From positions 1,054,001-1,118,000 of the forward strand of contig OZ240687.1 of the NCBI GenBank assembly GCA_965199285.1: a DNA stretch of 64,000 bases, in the 5' to 3' direction. The stretch comes from CBDDGJ01 sp965199285 (GTDB lineage Bacteria; Pseudomonadota; Alphaproteobacteria; RS24). Numbering within the stretch: the stretch's first letter is position 1; the number at the start of each line of letters is the position of its first letter. The notes below the pieces were generated by a model. That model made no database searches and was not told the DNA's origin. It was given only the letters and a program-made list of their open reading frames with translations. The position numbers and the translations under genes were made by a program. This document shows positions 31,041 through 39,971 of the stretch, in pieces.

Positions 31041-32174
31041 TTAGGTTTTCTTAAACGGCGTATAATCATGCATGGTTTCAACATCATGTTCAACAATCTG
31101 GCGTTCTTTTGCAAGAAAGTTTTCCACCGCCGCATGAAAATTTTCATCACACATATAATGGGCAGAATAGGTAAGCGCGGGCTCATAGCCGCGCACCAGC
31201 TTATGCCCGCCTTGCGCGCCGGCTTCAACATGTTGCAATTTATGGGCAATCGCAAAATCAATCGCTTGATAATAACAAAGCTCAAAATGCAAAAAAGGGT
31301 GATGCTCAATACAGCCCCAATTTCGCCCAAATAGCGTATCGCCACCAATAAAATTAAGCGCGCCAGCAATATAACGCCCCGCGCGCTTTGCCATGATTAA
31401 TAAAATATCGTGCCTCATATAATCGCCAATGAGCGAAAAAAAATCACGCGTTAAATAGGGCTGCCCCCATTTTCGTATGCCTGTATCGATATAAAATTCA
31501 TAAAATATATCCCAAACCGCTTCGGTGATTTCATCGCCGGTGAGCCAATCAATGGTGACATCTTCGTTCACCGCACGGCGGCGCTCTTTGCGTAAATTTT
31601 TGCGCTTGCGCGATGCCAGCACCTCCAAAAAAGCGGCAAAATCAGCATAATCCTGATTATGCCAATGGAATTGCTGATCGTTTCGAATAAGAAAATTTTG
31701 CGCTTCGCATAAGGGCACTTCATCGGCAGTGAGAAAATTTATATGCAGTCCCGAAACGTGATATTTATCCGCCAGCGCCTTTGCCCCCTCAAGCAAGGGC
31801 GGGATATAGGCAGGATTATCGGTGAGCAAGCGCCTGCCGGTTGCCGGTGTAAATGGCACTGCGCTTAATAATTTCGGGTAATAATTTCCGCCTGCTTGTT
31901 CATAAGCATGCGCCCAGCTTTGGTCAAAAATATATTCCCCTTGACTGTGGGATTTCAGATAGAGCGGCATCGCCGCACACATAGCCTCCGCATCAAGCAA
32001 GCAAATATGCTGTGCCAACCAGCCTGTATCGGCGGCGGCAGAACCGCTTTTTTCAAGCGCGCTTAAAAACCCATGTCTTAGAAATGGATTAAAGGGGTGC
32101 GCGGGCGGGTTGGCAAGCCTATCCCAATCGGCAGCCTTCACCTCATCCATTGATTGTAAAATTTTAATCTGCAT
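31041..32174 (-). CDS. GNAT-type acyltransferase of the COG3146/FemAB-like family
   Basis: A 377-residue protein of the 'peptidogalycan biosynthesis/recognition' family. It shows NPFLRHGFLSALEKSGSA, MPLYLKSHSQGEYIFDQSWAHAYE, RKRKNLRKERRRAV, and a C-terminal GNAT-like fold with GALNFIGGDTLFGRNWGC and HFELCYYQAIDFAI. The substrate is unknown; the family name is historical and not proof of a wall role. It directly abuts RidA (stop and start adjacent) and HIT. It is a widespread conserved gene in alphaproteobacteria. Confidence 0.85.
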   Translation of the reverse strand: MQIKILQSMDEVKAADWDRLANPPAHPFNPFLRHGFLSALEKSGSAAADTGWLAQHICLLDAEAMCAAMPLYLKSHSQGEYIFDQSWAHAYEQAGGNYYPKLLSAVPFTPATGRRLLTDNPAYIPPLLEGAKALADKYHVSGLHINFLTADEVPLCEAQNFLIRNDQQFHWHNQDYADFAAFLEVLASRKRKNLRKERRRAVNEDVTIDWLTGDEITEAVWDIFYEFYIDTGIRKWGQPYLTRDFFSLIGDYMRHDILLIMAKRAGRYIAGALNFIGGDTLFGRNWGCIEHHPFLHFELCYYQAIDFAIAHKLQHVEAGAQGGHKLVRGYEPALTYSAHYMCDENFHAAVENFLAKERQIVEHDVETMHDYTPFKKT

Positions 32175-32630
32175 TTAATCTATTTCAAATAGAGCCTCAA
32201 TCTCAACCACCCAACCGCGCGGCAGGCTCGTCACCCCCACCGCAACCCGTATATGCTTGCCTGCCTCGCCAAATGCCAGCGCCATAAGGTCTGAGGCACC
32301 ATTCACCACGTCTGGATGTGCGGTAAATTCTGGCACGGCGCGGACAAAGCCGGCCAGCCTGATACATTGGCGGATCCGCATAAGATCCCCCGCACAAGCC
32401 AATTTTGCTTGCGCAAGAATATTTAGCCCCGCCACTTGCGCGGCTTTGACCGCCTCTGCCACCTCCATATCTGCACCCACCGTACCGCAGATTTCCCCCG
32501 CTTCACCCACTGGCCCTTGACCGGAGATAAATAATAAATTGCCGCTTATATGGTGCGCTTTATAATTGCCAAGCGGAGTTACGGCAGCAGGGATTATAAG
32601 CCCATGCTCGTGAAGGCGTTGTTCAATCAT
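32175..32630 (-). CDS. RidA (YjgF/YER057c/UK114) family protein
   Basis: A 151-residue member of the RidA family: YKAHHISGNLLFISGQGPVGEAG at the N-terminus, AAQVAGLNILAQAK, and RVAVGVTSLPRGWVVEIEALFEI at the end. The deaminase-type arginine expected near the end (usually R in the 'R-A-V' block) can be placed at IRVAVGV. It may deaminate reactive enamine or imine intermediates from PLP enzymes. The length is slightly over that of archetypal RidA (about 130), matching the RutC-like longer subgroup. It overlaps dinB by four bases. Confidence 0.85.
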   Translation of the reverse strand: MIEQRLHEHGLIIPAAVTPLGNYKAHHISGNLLFISGQGPVGEAGEICGTVGADMEVAEAVKAAQVAGLNILAQAKLACAGDLMRIRQCIRLAGFVRAVPEFTAHPDVVNGASDLMALAFGEAGKHIRVAVGVTSLPRGWVVEIEALFEID

Positions 32631-33904
32631 AATAGGCTTCTCCCTTTTTTCACGCTCTCATCACCAAATCTATCCCGCAGCCTATCTATTGCTCTTTCAG
32701 TGGCAATGCGACGGCTTTTATCTGGATCAGCCAAATCAAACGGGTCAGCAAATTCGGCATCCGTAAGGCTGGAAAGCCCAATTCCGATTAAGCGAAAACT
32801 TTGCATCTGGGAATCACAATATTTATGCAGCAAGAGTTTACCTATTCGGTAAATCTCTTCCGCCATTTGAGTCGGGTCTGCTAAGGTTTGCGCCCGTGTG
32901 ATGGATTTGAAATGGTTTGTTTTTAATTTAAGCTGCACGGTTCTGCCCGCCTTGCCTTTGCTTTTACAAAGGCGCGATAATTTTTCACACAACCGCCACA
33001 GCGTTTTGTCTAGGGTTTCGAGATTTTTAACATCTTCTGGAAAAGTGGTTTCGGTTGAAATTGATTTGCGGATGCTGGTGGGGTTAATCGAACGGCTATC
33101 TTGGCCTTGTGCCAATCGTGCCAACCGATAGCCCATAGATTGATAGCGGGTGGCTAGTTTTTTCTCAGACATGGTTTGCAACTGCCCGATTGTCCGCACC
33201 CCATCTTTTTCGAGCTTTTTTTGCAATACACGCCCAACCCCCCAAATCCGGCTCACGGGCAGCGGCGCTAAACGCTGTTTGGCGTCTGCCGCGCCAATAA
33301 TCGTAAAGCCGCGTGGCTTTTCCATGTCACTTGCCAGCTTCGCCAGAAACTTATTATAGGATAGGCCGATTGAAACCGTAATGCCGATTTCCGCTTCAAT
33401 CTGATTGCTTAAATCGATTAAAATTTGCGCCGGATATTTTTTATGAAGGCGCTTTGTGCCGCGCAAATCCATAAAAGCCTCGTCGATTGAAAGCGGTTCA
33501 ACCAATGGCGTGAATTGCTGCATAATTGTACGAATGGCATGACCTGCCTCACTATATTTGCCCATGCTGGGTTTCATAATCACCGCATCGGGGCAGAGTT
33601 TTTTCGCCTTAAACATTGGCATGGCAGAGCGCACGCCGCGAATGCGCGCAATATAACAGGCGGTTGAAACAACCCCTCTTTTTTCGCCACCAATAATTAG
33701 CGGCTTATCTTGTAAGGCAGGATTATCGCGCTTTTCAATCGCCGCGAAAAACGCATCGCAGTCCATATGCGCGATGCCGAGCTCATTTAATTCAGCATGA
33801 GCGATGGTGCGGGGGCTACGGCAGGCAGGGCAGCGCGGGTTGGGGCGGGAGGCCGTAAACGCCGCGCCGCAAACACGACACAAGGCAGGTGTATCAAAAG
33901 CCAT
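32627..33904 (-). CDS. dinB: DNA polymerase IV (Y family) with N-terminal zinc ribbon
   Basis: A 425-residue translesion polymerase. Residues 1-40 carry two Cys pairs (CRVCG and CPAC), a zinc ribbon seen in an alphaproteobacterial DinB subgroup. The polymerase follows: HMDCDAFFAAIE (metal Asp), CYIARIRGVRSAMP, SIDEAFMDL (metal Asp-Glu), SYNKFLAKLASD, and the little-finger domain with RSINPTSIRKSISTETTF. The ATG at 33904 lies inside the end of the HAD gene (11-bp overlap) and gives MAFDTPALCRVC; the longer frame is a shadow. No LexA box was identified. Confidence 0.93.
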   Translation of the reverse strand: MAFDTPALCRVCGAAFTASRPNPRCPACRSPRTIAHAELNELGIAHMDCDAFFAAIEKRDNPALQDKPLIIGGEKRGVVSTACYIARIRGVRSAMPMFKAKKLCPDAVIMKPSMGKYSEAGHAIRTIMQQFTPLVEPLSIDEAFMDLRGTKRLHKKYPAQILIDLSNQIEAEIGITVSIGLSYNKFLAKLASDMEKPRGFTIIGAADAKQRLAPLPVSRIWGVGRVLQKKLEKDGVRTIGQLQTMSEKKLATRYQSMGYRLARLAQGQDSRSINPTSIRKSISTETTFPEDVKNLETLDKTLWRLCEKLSRLCKSKGKAGRTVQLKLKTNHFKSITRAQTLADPTQMAEEIYRIGKLLLHKYCDSQMQSFRLIGIGLSSLTDAEFADPFDLADPDKSRRIATERAIDRLRDRFGDESVKKGRSLL

Positions 33905-34559
33905 GATCTGTGAGTTGTTGAGAGAGCCAGTCACCTGCCGCATCCCAATTATCGAGCCTTACAGCCGCTTTTTCGGCTGGTGGAATAAGTTTTGCAAGGC
34001 GCGGGTCGGCGACAAAATGAACCGCCTGACAATGCGGAATATGCTCTACCACGCTGTTAATATTATGCGGAATATCATCAAGGAAAAAAACCGGTGCAGA
34101 TATGCGCGCCACCATATAAGCGGCCGCCGGCCCTTTAAGACCGCTATTAATCACCACCGGATAATCCATCTCGTGATGGCGTAAATTATCAATGCGTTGT
34201 TGTTTTGCCTCTGCCTCGCTATTGGTGAGAACCACAATTTGCGCCCGCGCCGAAAGCGCTTCAAGCGCCGCCGCCGCACCGGTAACCGCATCAATATGCA
34301 GGCTTTGGGTCAAAAAGAAATCGCGCAATAAATCTGGCATATGCACATTTGCCACCTCATCATTATGCTTGTGCTTAATATTACCAGAAAGCGCAAAACT
34401 GCCAATATCATAATACATGCCGTTCACATCGAGATAATGCTCCAAACGTTCGACAAATTTAAGCAATACTTCATCAGCGTCAGACATAATCAAGGGGCGG
34501 GTGGGGGAAAGGTCAAGCGCATCTATTTGCGCTTTAACATCGGCAGATAATTCAGTCAT
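33894..34559 (-). CDS. HAD-superfamily hydrolase-like protein
   Basis: A 221-residue protein with the HAD motif order: MSDADEVLL (motif I, two Asp), VVLTNS (motif II), a Lys in INSGLKGPA, and VFFLDDIPHN (motif IV, two Asp). The motif I form DADEV is less common than D-x-D-x-T/V but keeps both acidic residues. The cap region between motifs I and II is long (about 75 residues). The substrate is unknown. It heads the run into dinB, with translational overlap. Confidence 0.8.
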   Translation of the reverse strand: MTELSADVKAQIDALDLSPTRPLIMSDADEVLLKFVERLEHYLDVNGMYYDIGSFALSGNIKHKHNDEVANVHMPDLLRDFFLTQSLHIDAVTGAAAALEALSARAQIVVLTNSEAEAKQQRIDNLRHHEMDYPVVINSGLKGPAAAYMVARISAPVFFLDDIPHNINSVVEHIPHCQAVHFVADPRLAKLIPPAEKAAVRLDNWDAAGDWLSQQLTDHGF

Positions 34560-34618
34560 AAGCGTAACGTTAAAGCAGAATAGAGGCTTCGTCCAGCCTG
34601 TATTTTAAGAGAGGTGGC

Positions 34619-36025
34619 CTAAAAAGCCTTGACGATATTTTCAACCATTTTCTTGGCATCAGAAAATAGCATCATCGTATTATCGCGGAAGAAGAGCTCA
34701 TTTTCCACCCCCGCATAACCTGACCCCATGCCGCGCTTGATAAACAGAACCGTACCGGCACGCTCGACATCCAGAATCGGCATCCCATAAATGGGGGATG
34801 CCTGATCGGTCTTGGCAGAAGGATTGGTGACATCATTCGCGCCAATCACAAAAGCAACATCGGCTTGCGCAAATTCGCTATTAATATCTTCCAGCTCAAA
34901 CACTTCATCATAAGGTACATTGGCCTCTGCCAGCAGCACATTCATATGGCCTGGCATCCGCCCCGCCACGGGGTGAATGGCATAGCTTACTTTCACACCC
35001 TGTTTTTTAAGCTCATCCGCCATTTCGCGTAAGGCATGTTGCGCTTGCGCCACCGCCATACCATAGCCCGGAACGATGATGACAGAATTTGCATTTTTCA
35101 TAATAAAGGCCGCATCATCTGCACTGCCTTGCTTGACCGGACGCTGCTCCACCGCGCCAGACGCCCCCGCCTCTGTTTCACCGCCAAAGCCGCCCAGAAT
35201 AACCGAAAAGAAAGAGCGGTTCATGCCCTTACACATAATATAAGACAAAATCGCCCCCGATGAACCAACCAGCGCGCCAGTAACAATCAGTGCCATATTT
35301 TCAAGCGTAAAGCCAATGCCCGCTGCCGCCCAACCAGAATAAGAATTGAGCATGGAGACCACCACCGGCATATCCGCGCCGCCGATAGGGATAATTAGCA
35401 GAAAGCCAATAATGAATGATAAAACCGTGATGAACAAAAACAAATTCGTGGTCTGATTGGCAGGGTTCATGCACAGCAAGATAATGCCGCCAATAATCGC
35501 CACCGCTAGGGCAATATTTAACACATGTCGAAGCGGTAAAATAATCGGCGCGCCGGACATGGTTCCTTGTAATTTGGCAAATGCAATCACCGATCCGGAA
35601 AAGGTAATCGCACCGATGGCGACACCGAGCGACATTTCAATCAAGCTCGCGGTTTTAATCGCGCCATTTGCGGTGAGCTCGAAAGACTCAGGCGCCAGAA
35701 ACGCCGCCCACGCGACAAAAACCGCCGCCAGCCCGACCAAAGAGTGAAATGCGGCAACCAGTTGCGGCATATCCGTCATCGCAATCCGCCGCGCGATAAA
35801 CGCACCAATACCGCCGCCAATAAGGATGCCGCCCAAAATCAGCAGCCAGACCGAAGCCCCCGTATTATTCACCTGAAACATTGTCGTGACAATGGCGATC
35901 GCCATGCCGATCATTCCCATATAATTGCCCTGTCGCGATGTCTCCGGCGAGCTTAGGCCCCGCAAGGAAAGGATGAATAAAACCGCCGAAGCAAGATAAA
36001 AAATAGCCGTAAGATTTGCGCTCAT
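34619..36025 (-). CDS. pntB: NAD(P) transhydrogenase subunit beta
   Basis: A 468-residue subunit of the proton-pumping transhydrogenase. The first about 275 residues hold nine or so transmembrane helices (domain II). The C-terminal part is the NADP-binding domain III with VPGYGMAVAQAQ, PVAGRMPGHMNVLLAEANVPY, FVIGANDVTNP and the end GYAGVENELFF. It couples proton re-entry to NADPH formation. The ATG at 36025 with a GGAT site upstream is preferred over 36094, which would run back into the pntAB gene. Confidence 0.95.
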   Translation of the reverse strand: MSANLTAIFYLASAVLFILSLRGLSSPETSRQGNYMGMIGMAIAIVTTMFQVNNTGASVWLLILGGILIGGGIGAFIARRIAMTDMPQLVAAFHSLVGLAAVFVAWAAFLAPESFELTANGAIKTASLIEMSLGVAIGAITFSGSVIAFAKLQGTMSGAPIILPLRHVLNIALAVAIIGGIILLCMNPANQTTNLFLFITVLSFIIGFLLIIPIGGADMPVVVSMLNSYSGWAAAGIGFTLENMALIVTGALVGSSGAILSYIMCKGMNRSFFSVILGGFGGETEAGASGAVEQRPVKQGSADDAAFIMKNANSVIIVPGYGMAVAQAQHALREMADELKKQGVKVSYAIHPVAGRMPGHMNVLLAEANVPYDEVFELEDINSEFAQADVAFVIGANDVTNPSAKTDQASPIYGMPILDVERAGTVLFIKRGMGSGYAGVENELFFRDNTMMLFSDAKKMVENIVKAF

Positions 36026-36035
36026 AATAAAATCC

Positions 36036-36338
36036 TTATTTGTCTTTTTTGCGATACATGGCGAGCATGCGCTGGGTGACAAGGAAGCCGCCAAAAATAT
36101 TTATTGACGCAAGCACAACCGCGCCAAAACCAAGCCAACGCGCCAAGCCGCTATCGGCATCATTTAATGTGTAAGCCCCCACCGCCATCAGTGCGCCAAC
36201 AATAATCACCGATGAAACCGCATTGGTGACGGACATAAGCGGCGTATGCAGCGCCGGCGTTACCGACCAGACAACATAATAGCCAACAAATATGGCAAGA
36301 ACAAAAACACTAAGAAGATAAATAATAGGGTCAATCAT
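36036..36338 (-). CDS. pntAB: NAD(P) transhydrogenase subunit alpha, part 2
   Basis: A 100-residue membrane part of the alpha subunit with three helices (IDPIIYLLSVFVLAIFVGYYVVW, NAVSSVIIVGALMAVGA, VVLASINIFGGFLVTQRML), as in the split-alpha transhydrogenases of Rhodospirillum-type bacteria. It lies between pntAA and pntB with short gaps (25 and 10 bp). The end FLVTQRMLAMYRKKDK is the usual one. Confidence 0.95.
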   Translation of the reverse strand: MIDPIIYLLSVFVLAIFVGYYVVWSVTPALHTPLMSVTNAVSSVIIVGALMAVGAYTLNDADSGLARWLGFGAVVLASINIFGGFLVTQRMLAMYRKKDK

Positions 36339-36363
36339 AATATATTTCTCCCGAACTTATGGG

Positions 36364-37683
36364 TTATTTTTTAGCCGCGCGGGGCTTAGGTTTAGCGACG
36401 CGCTTGGTTGTTGTTTTGGCGCCCGTTTTTTTCGCTACAGGCTTTTTAGCCGCCAGGGATTTCGTGGCGGGCTTTTTCGCTACAGGTTTTTTCGCTACTG
36501 GCTTTTTCCCAGTAGGCTTTTTCGCTGTAGGTTTTTTTATTACAGGGGTGTTTTTTACTGCGGACTTTTTTTCTGGCTCTTTTCCTGCCCGCAAAGCGAT
36601 CGCTTGGATAATCTCATCCGCCTCATCAAAATGTGGCTGTTGCTGTTCCTCATCCCAAAACGCGGTTATGAAATTAAGTAAATTACGAGCATAAAGCTCG
36701 CTCGCATTACCTGCTAACCGCCCAGGCACATTTTCATGCGCAACAATTTTTACGCCCTTATGTTCGACAATCTTTCCGGCCTTTGATAAGGGACAATTGC
36801 CCCCCTGCTCGACCGCCAGATCGACCACAACAGATCCCGCTTTCATGCTTTCAACCATCGCCTTGCTGACAAGCTCAGGCGCCGGTTTACCGGGAATAAG
36901 CGCGGTGCAAATTACAATATCCTGTTTGGTAATATGATCCGCGACCAAGGCTTGCTGGCGCTTTTTATAATCATCGCTCATTTCTTTGGCATAGCCGCCT
37001 TCTGTTTCGCCGCTATCGCCCGCATCTGCCTCGACCATCACAAAACTAGCGCCGAGACTTTCAACTTGCTCGGCGGCAGCCGCCCTTACATCCGTCGCGC
37101 TCACAATCGCCCCCAACCGACGGGCGGTGGCAATAGCTTGCAGGCCAGCAACCCCTGCGCCCATAACAAAGACACGCGCCGCCGGCACGGTTCCGGCCGC
37201 TGTCATCATCATCGGCAAAGCGCGATTATATTCAGCCACCCCATCCAACACCGCCTTATAACCCGCAAGGTTGGATTGCGAAGATAAAACATCCATTGAT
37301 TGGGCGCGGGTGATGCGGGGCATAAGCTCCATCGCCATCGGCCGCAATTTCGCCTTTAAGTAAGCATTCACATTGGCCGCATTTTTTTGAGGCGCAAATA
37401 TTGCCGCCACAATCGTACCAGCTTTTGCATTTTTCAAGGTTGCGGCTTTCGGTGCATTTACGGCAAGCACAATATCGGCATTTTTAAGAGCTGTTGTTAA
37501 GCTGGCGGTCAGAACTGCGCCCGCCTGTTTATAGGCTTCATCTGAAAAACCAGCCGCCAAACCTGCCGCTTTTTGGACGGTGACTTTACAGCCTAAATCA
37601 ATCAATTTTTTGACAGTTTCAGGGCTTGCCGCAACCCGCGCTTCTTTTTTATCTTCTTTTACAACAACCAGATTTGTTGCCAT
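36364..37683 (-). CDS. pntAA: NAD(P) transhydrogenase subunit alpha, part 1, with a histone-H1-like tail
   Basis: A 439-residue NAD-binding domain I subunit. The enzymatic part shows KEARVAASPETVKKL, MELMPRITRAQSMDVLSSQ, VFVMGAGVAGLQAIATARRLGA (NAD fold), and VVDLAVEQGGNCPLS. It ends normally near residue 365 (EIIQAIALRAG). After that come about 72 residues made mostly of Lys, Ala, Pro and Thr in K-K-P-x-A-K-K repeats (25 Lys by my count), like the tail of histone H1 or bacterial HU-tail proteins. The split-alpha subunit does not normally carry this. DNA 36367-36582 is one uninterrupted frame with no sign of a sequencing frameshift. Confidence 0.93.
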   Translation of the reverse strand: MATNLVVVKEDKKEARVAASPETVKKLIDLGCKVTVQKAAGLAAGFSDEAYKQAGAVLTASLTTALKNADIVLAVNAPKAATLKNAKAGTIVAAIFAPQKNAANVNAYLKAKLRPMAMELMPRITRAQSMDVLSSQSNLAGYKAVLDGVAEYNRALPMMMTAAGTVPAARVFVMGAGVAGLQAIATARRLGAIVSATDVRAAAAEQVESLGASFVMVEADAGDSGETEGGYAKEMSDDYKKRQQALVADHITKQDIVICTALIPGKPAPELVSKAMVESMKAGSVVVDLAVEQGGNCPLSKAGKIVEHKGVKIVAHENVPGRLAGNASELYARNLLNFITAFWDEEQQQPHFDEADEIIQAIALRAGKEPEKKSAVKNTPVIKKPTAKKPTGKKPVAKKPVAKKPATKSLAAKKPVAKKTGAKTTTKRVAKPKPRAAKK

Positions 37684-37731
37684 GATCTACCTCACAAGTT
37701 AAGCCGACGCGCCAGGCACGGGCATTTATTT

Positions 37732-37872
37732 TTAATAATACACAAATAGCAGCAAGCCTAATAAAATGACCGCAACGCCAATCGTACCCCATTTCGTATA
37801 TTGCAAAAAGGCTTGATAGGTTGTTTCATGCTCTGCCTTATCCATTTCCTCATGCCAATTCTCAGATTGCAT
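37732..37872 (-). CDS. aa3-type cytochrome c oxidase subunit IV-like small membrane protein
   Basis: A 46-residue protein starting MQSENWHEEMDKAEHETTYQ, then AFLQYTKWGTIG and one transmembrane helix to the end (VAVILLGLLLFVYY). The polar start, TY-x-x-F-L-x-x-T-K-W-G block and single helix match the bacterial COX4 (pfam COX4_pro_2) subunit. This is often found just upstream of pntA in alphaproteobacteria. It begins 102 bp from the next gene and ends 48 bp before pntAA. It is preceded by AAGGAGG at 37874-37880, an ideal ribosome binding site. Confidence 0.85.
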   Translation of the reverse strand: MQSENWHEEMDKAEHETTYQAFLQYTKWGTIGVAVILLGLLLFVYY

Positions 37873-37974
37873 TTTTGCCTCCTTCATTTAACTCTTTCAT
37901 TCAACATGGCTTAAGCGACACATTATGAGTGCTTTATCTGTATCGCAAACATAACCTACGCGCAAGCGCAGATA

Positions 37975-38745
37975 TTATTTTGCGTTTGATGGAAAAAACT
38001 TTATTTCTCTCATACGATTATCACGGATACTATCTGTGAGCATATTTGTGAGCCTCTTACACCATATTTCTTGTTGTATTGTGTCAGTGCAAATATCTTG
38101 CCGAATTTCAATCAGCGCATGTGGAAAACCTCTCATTGTACCATGCTGATACATGCAATCTCCCTTCAACCGTCCAGAATAGGGGCGATTATCGGCAAAA
38201 TTCTTTATTTTTTCTCGTACCATAAAATCGCGCATATAAGACGGCAAACGCGGGTCGCTATCCCATAAAACAGCCGCTTCCATCACCCGCTGCTTGCCGT
38301 GAAAGATGGGCGTAAAACTATGGATAGATAAGATAATCGGCACTTGCCCGGCCACCACCATTTCATCCAGCCTCGTTGTAATCATGTGATGATAAGGCAC
38401 ATAATATGCTTGAATGCGCCGCTGCCGCTCGCTATCCGCAAGGGGATAATTGCCAGGGATAATGTGCCCGTCTGAAATTTGCATAATCAAAGTGGGGTCA
38501 TCCAAACCACGATTAGGATCAATCAGTAAACGCGAAAAGCCCGCCAATATCGCGGTGCAGCCGAGTTTTTGCGCAATCGCGCGGGTAAGCGCCGCCGCCC
38601 CCAAATCATAGGCAATATGGGTTTCAAAAATTTCTGGTGCAAGACCAAGATGATGATAATCTATTGGCAGATGCGCCGAGGCATGGTCACACACAAGCAA
38701 AAAAGGGGCGCTTGCCTCTTCATTCACAACTTCAAATGCGGGCAT
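37975..38745 (-). CDS. N-formylglutamate amidohydrolase family protein
   Basis: A 256-residue zinc hydrolase-like protein: LLVCDHASAHLP (Cys-Asp-His start of the metal site), ETHIAYDLGAAALTRAIAQ, FSRLLIDPNRGLDDPTLI, ILSIHSFTPIFHG and ALIEIRQD. These are the standard blocks of the FGase family (HutG2-like). The true substrate may differ from N-formylglutamate, as no hut genes are nearby. It stands alone between the COX subunit IV gene and rpmJ. Confidence 0.88.
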   Translation of the reverse strand: MPAFEVVNEEASAPFLLVCDHASAHLPIDYHHLGLAPEIFETHIAYDLGAAALTRAIAQKLGCTAILAGFSRLLIDPNRGLDDPTLIMQISDGHIIPGNYPLADSERQRRIQAYYVPYHHMITTRLDEMVVAGQVPIILSIHSFTPIFHGKQRVMEAAVLWDSDPRLPSYMRDFMVREKIKNFADNRPYSGRLKGDCMYQHGTMRGFPHALIEIRQDICTDTIQQEIWCKRLTNMLTDSIRDNRMREIKFFPSNAK

Positions 38746-38762
38746 GCTTAAAAATAACGAGC

Positions 38763-38888
38763 TTAGCCTTGCCGTGCCTTGAAGCGTTTATTAACCTTAT
38801 TAATAACAAAAAGGCGACCACGGCGGCGCACAATCTGGTTCTTCTGATGCCGCCCACGCAATGATTTTAATGAATTGCGGACTTTCAT
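38763..38888 (-). CDS. rpmJ: 50S ribosomal protein L36
   Basis: A 41-residue ribosomal protein starting MKVRNSLKSLRGRHQKNQIV and ending NKRFKARQG, the zinc-free (Cys-less) type common in Proteobacteria. In the zinc-free form the four Cys/His ligands are missing, as here. GGAGATATATT precedes the ATG. The gene is too short for many gene finders. It lies alone, convergent with nothing, 17 bp upstream of the FGase-like gene. Confidence 0.96.
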   Translation of the reverse strand: MKVRNSLKSLRGRHQKNQIVRRRGRLFVINKVNKRFKARQG

Positions 38889-39005
38889 AATATATCTCCA
38901 ACCGGTGAATTGTGGCGGAACCTAATGAAAACCAGAATAATTGTCAACCCATGCAAATCCATTTTCCTATTGGCAAAAATATGAAAATGCGTATGTTACG
39001 CACCC

Positions 39006-39962
39006 ATGATGAATGACGAGCAGCAAAAATTACTTGATGAAAAAGACCGGATAAGCCATCAGCCACAATGGTTCCGCGAAGCGCTGGCACAAAAGCCGAT
39101 TTCCGCCCATGCGGATTTTGGGGGTAAGAAAATCCATTATCTCGACTGGCGACAATATGCCCCCGCCCACGCGCCGCAAATCCTGCTGGTGCATGGCAGT
39201 GGCGCGCATGCGCATTGGTTTGATTTTATTGCGCCACTGCTTACGCCATATTATGGCGTGGTGGCGATGGATTTTCCGGGCATGGGCGATAGTGATTGGC
39301 TTGATGCCTATAGCAGGGAGATTAAAGCAGACTCTATCCGTGCGATGATTGAGCAAGCGCAATTTTCAAGCAAGCCGGTGCTCATTGCCCACAGCTATGG
39401 TGGCTTTGTCGCGCTGATTGCCGCGCATCACCATACCGATAAAATCACCGCCCTGATGTTATGCGATTTTGCCATCAAACCACCCGAGCATCATGAAGAA
39501 TGGTATGATGGCCGCCGTAACACCCCACCCATGCGGGTTTATGAAACGAAAGAGGCTATCTTGGCGCGCTATCGACTTGCCCCTGCACAGCCTTGTACGC
39601 ATGAATATATTTTGCAGCATATTGCGGCGCACTCCATCCGCCAAACCACTGGCGGCTGGACGTGGAAATTCGACTCCACAATGCATGATGGCTATAAGAT
39701 TGGTGATGATTTGCCCGATATTTATCGTGGTTTAAGCCTGCCCAGCGCGGCTATGTTTGGCGCGCTCAGCCATATGGAAGCAGATCGTGCCTTTCATCGC
39801 CAAAATGTCAAAGCCTATATGCGCGAGCTTCGCCCCGATATTCCGTTTTACGAAATTGCCGGCGCGCATCATCATATTATGCTCGATCAACCGCATGGGT
39901 TTGTTGCCAGCATCACCACGCAAATGGAAAGCTGGCGCGCCCAAAACGCCTTTCGCATATAG
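39006..39962 (+). CDS. Alpha/beta-fold hydrolase
   Basis: A 318-residue cytoplasmic alpha/beta hydrolase: ILLVHGSGAHAHWFDFIAPLL (oxyanion-hole HG), VAMDFPGMGDSDW, the nucleophile elbow LIAHSYGGFVALI (Ser), an Asp candidate in the MFGALSHMEADR region, and the catalytic His in EIAGAHHHIMLDQP. A cap of about 80 residues lies between. There is no signal peptide. The substrate is unknown. It converges with the repressor gene, 9 bp apart. Confidence 0.88.
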   Translation: MMNDEQQKLLDEKDRISHQPQWFREALAQKPISAHADFGGKKIHYLDWRQYAPAHAPQILLVHGSGAHAHWFDFIAPLLTPYYGVVAMDFPGMGDSDWLDAYSREIKADSIRAMIEQAQFSSKPVLIAHSYGGFVALIAAHHHTDKITALMLCDFAIKPPEHHEEWYDGRRNTPPMRVYETKEAILARYRLAPAQPCTHEYILQHIAAHSIRQTTGGWTWKFDSTMHDGYKIGDDLPDIYRGLSLPSAAMFGALSHMEADRAFHRQNVKAYMRELRPDIPFYEIAGAHHHIMLDQPHGFVASITTQMESWRAQNAFRI

Positions 39963-39971
39963 CTATTATAT

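Noticed and set aside
36359..36694. 111-residue frame opposite the Lys-rich tail of pntAA
   Set aside because: It is the antisense of a Lys/Ala/Pro repeat, giving a Phe/Gly-rich artefact.
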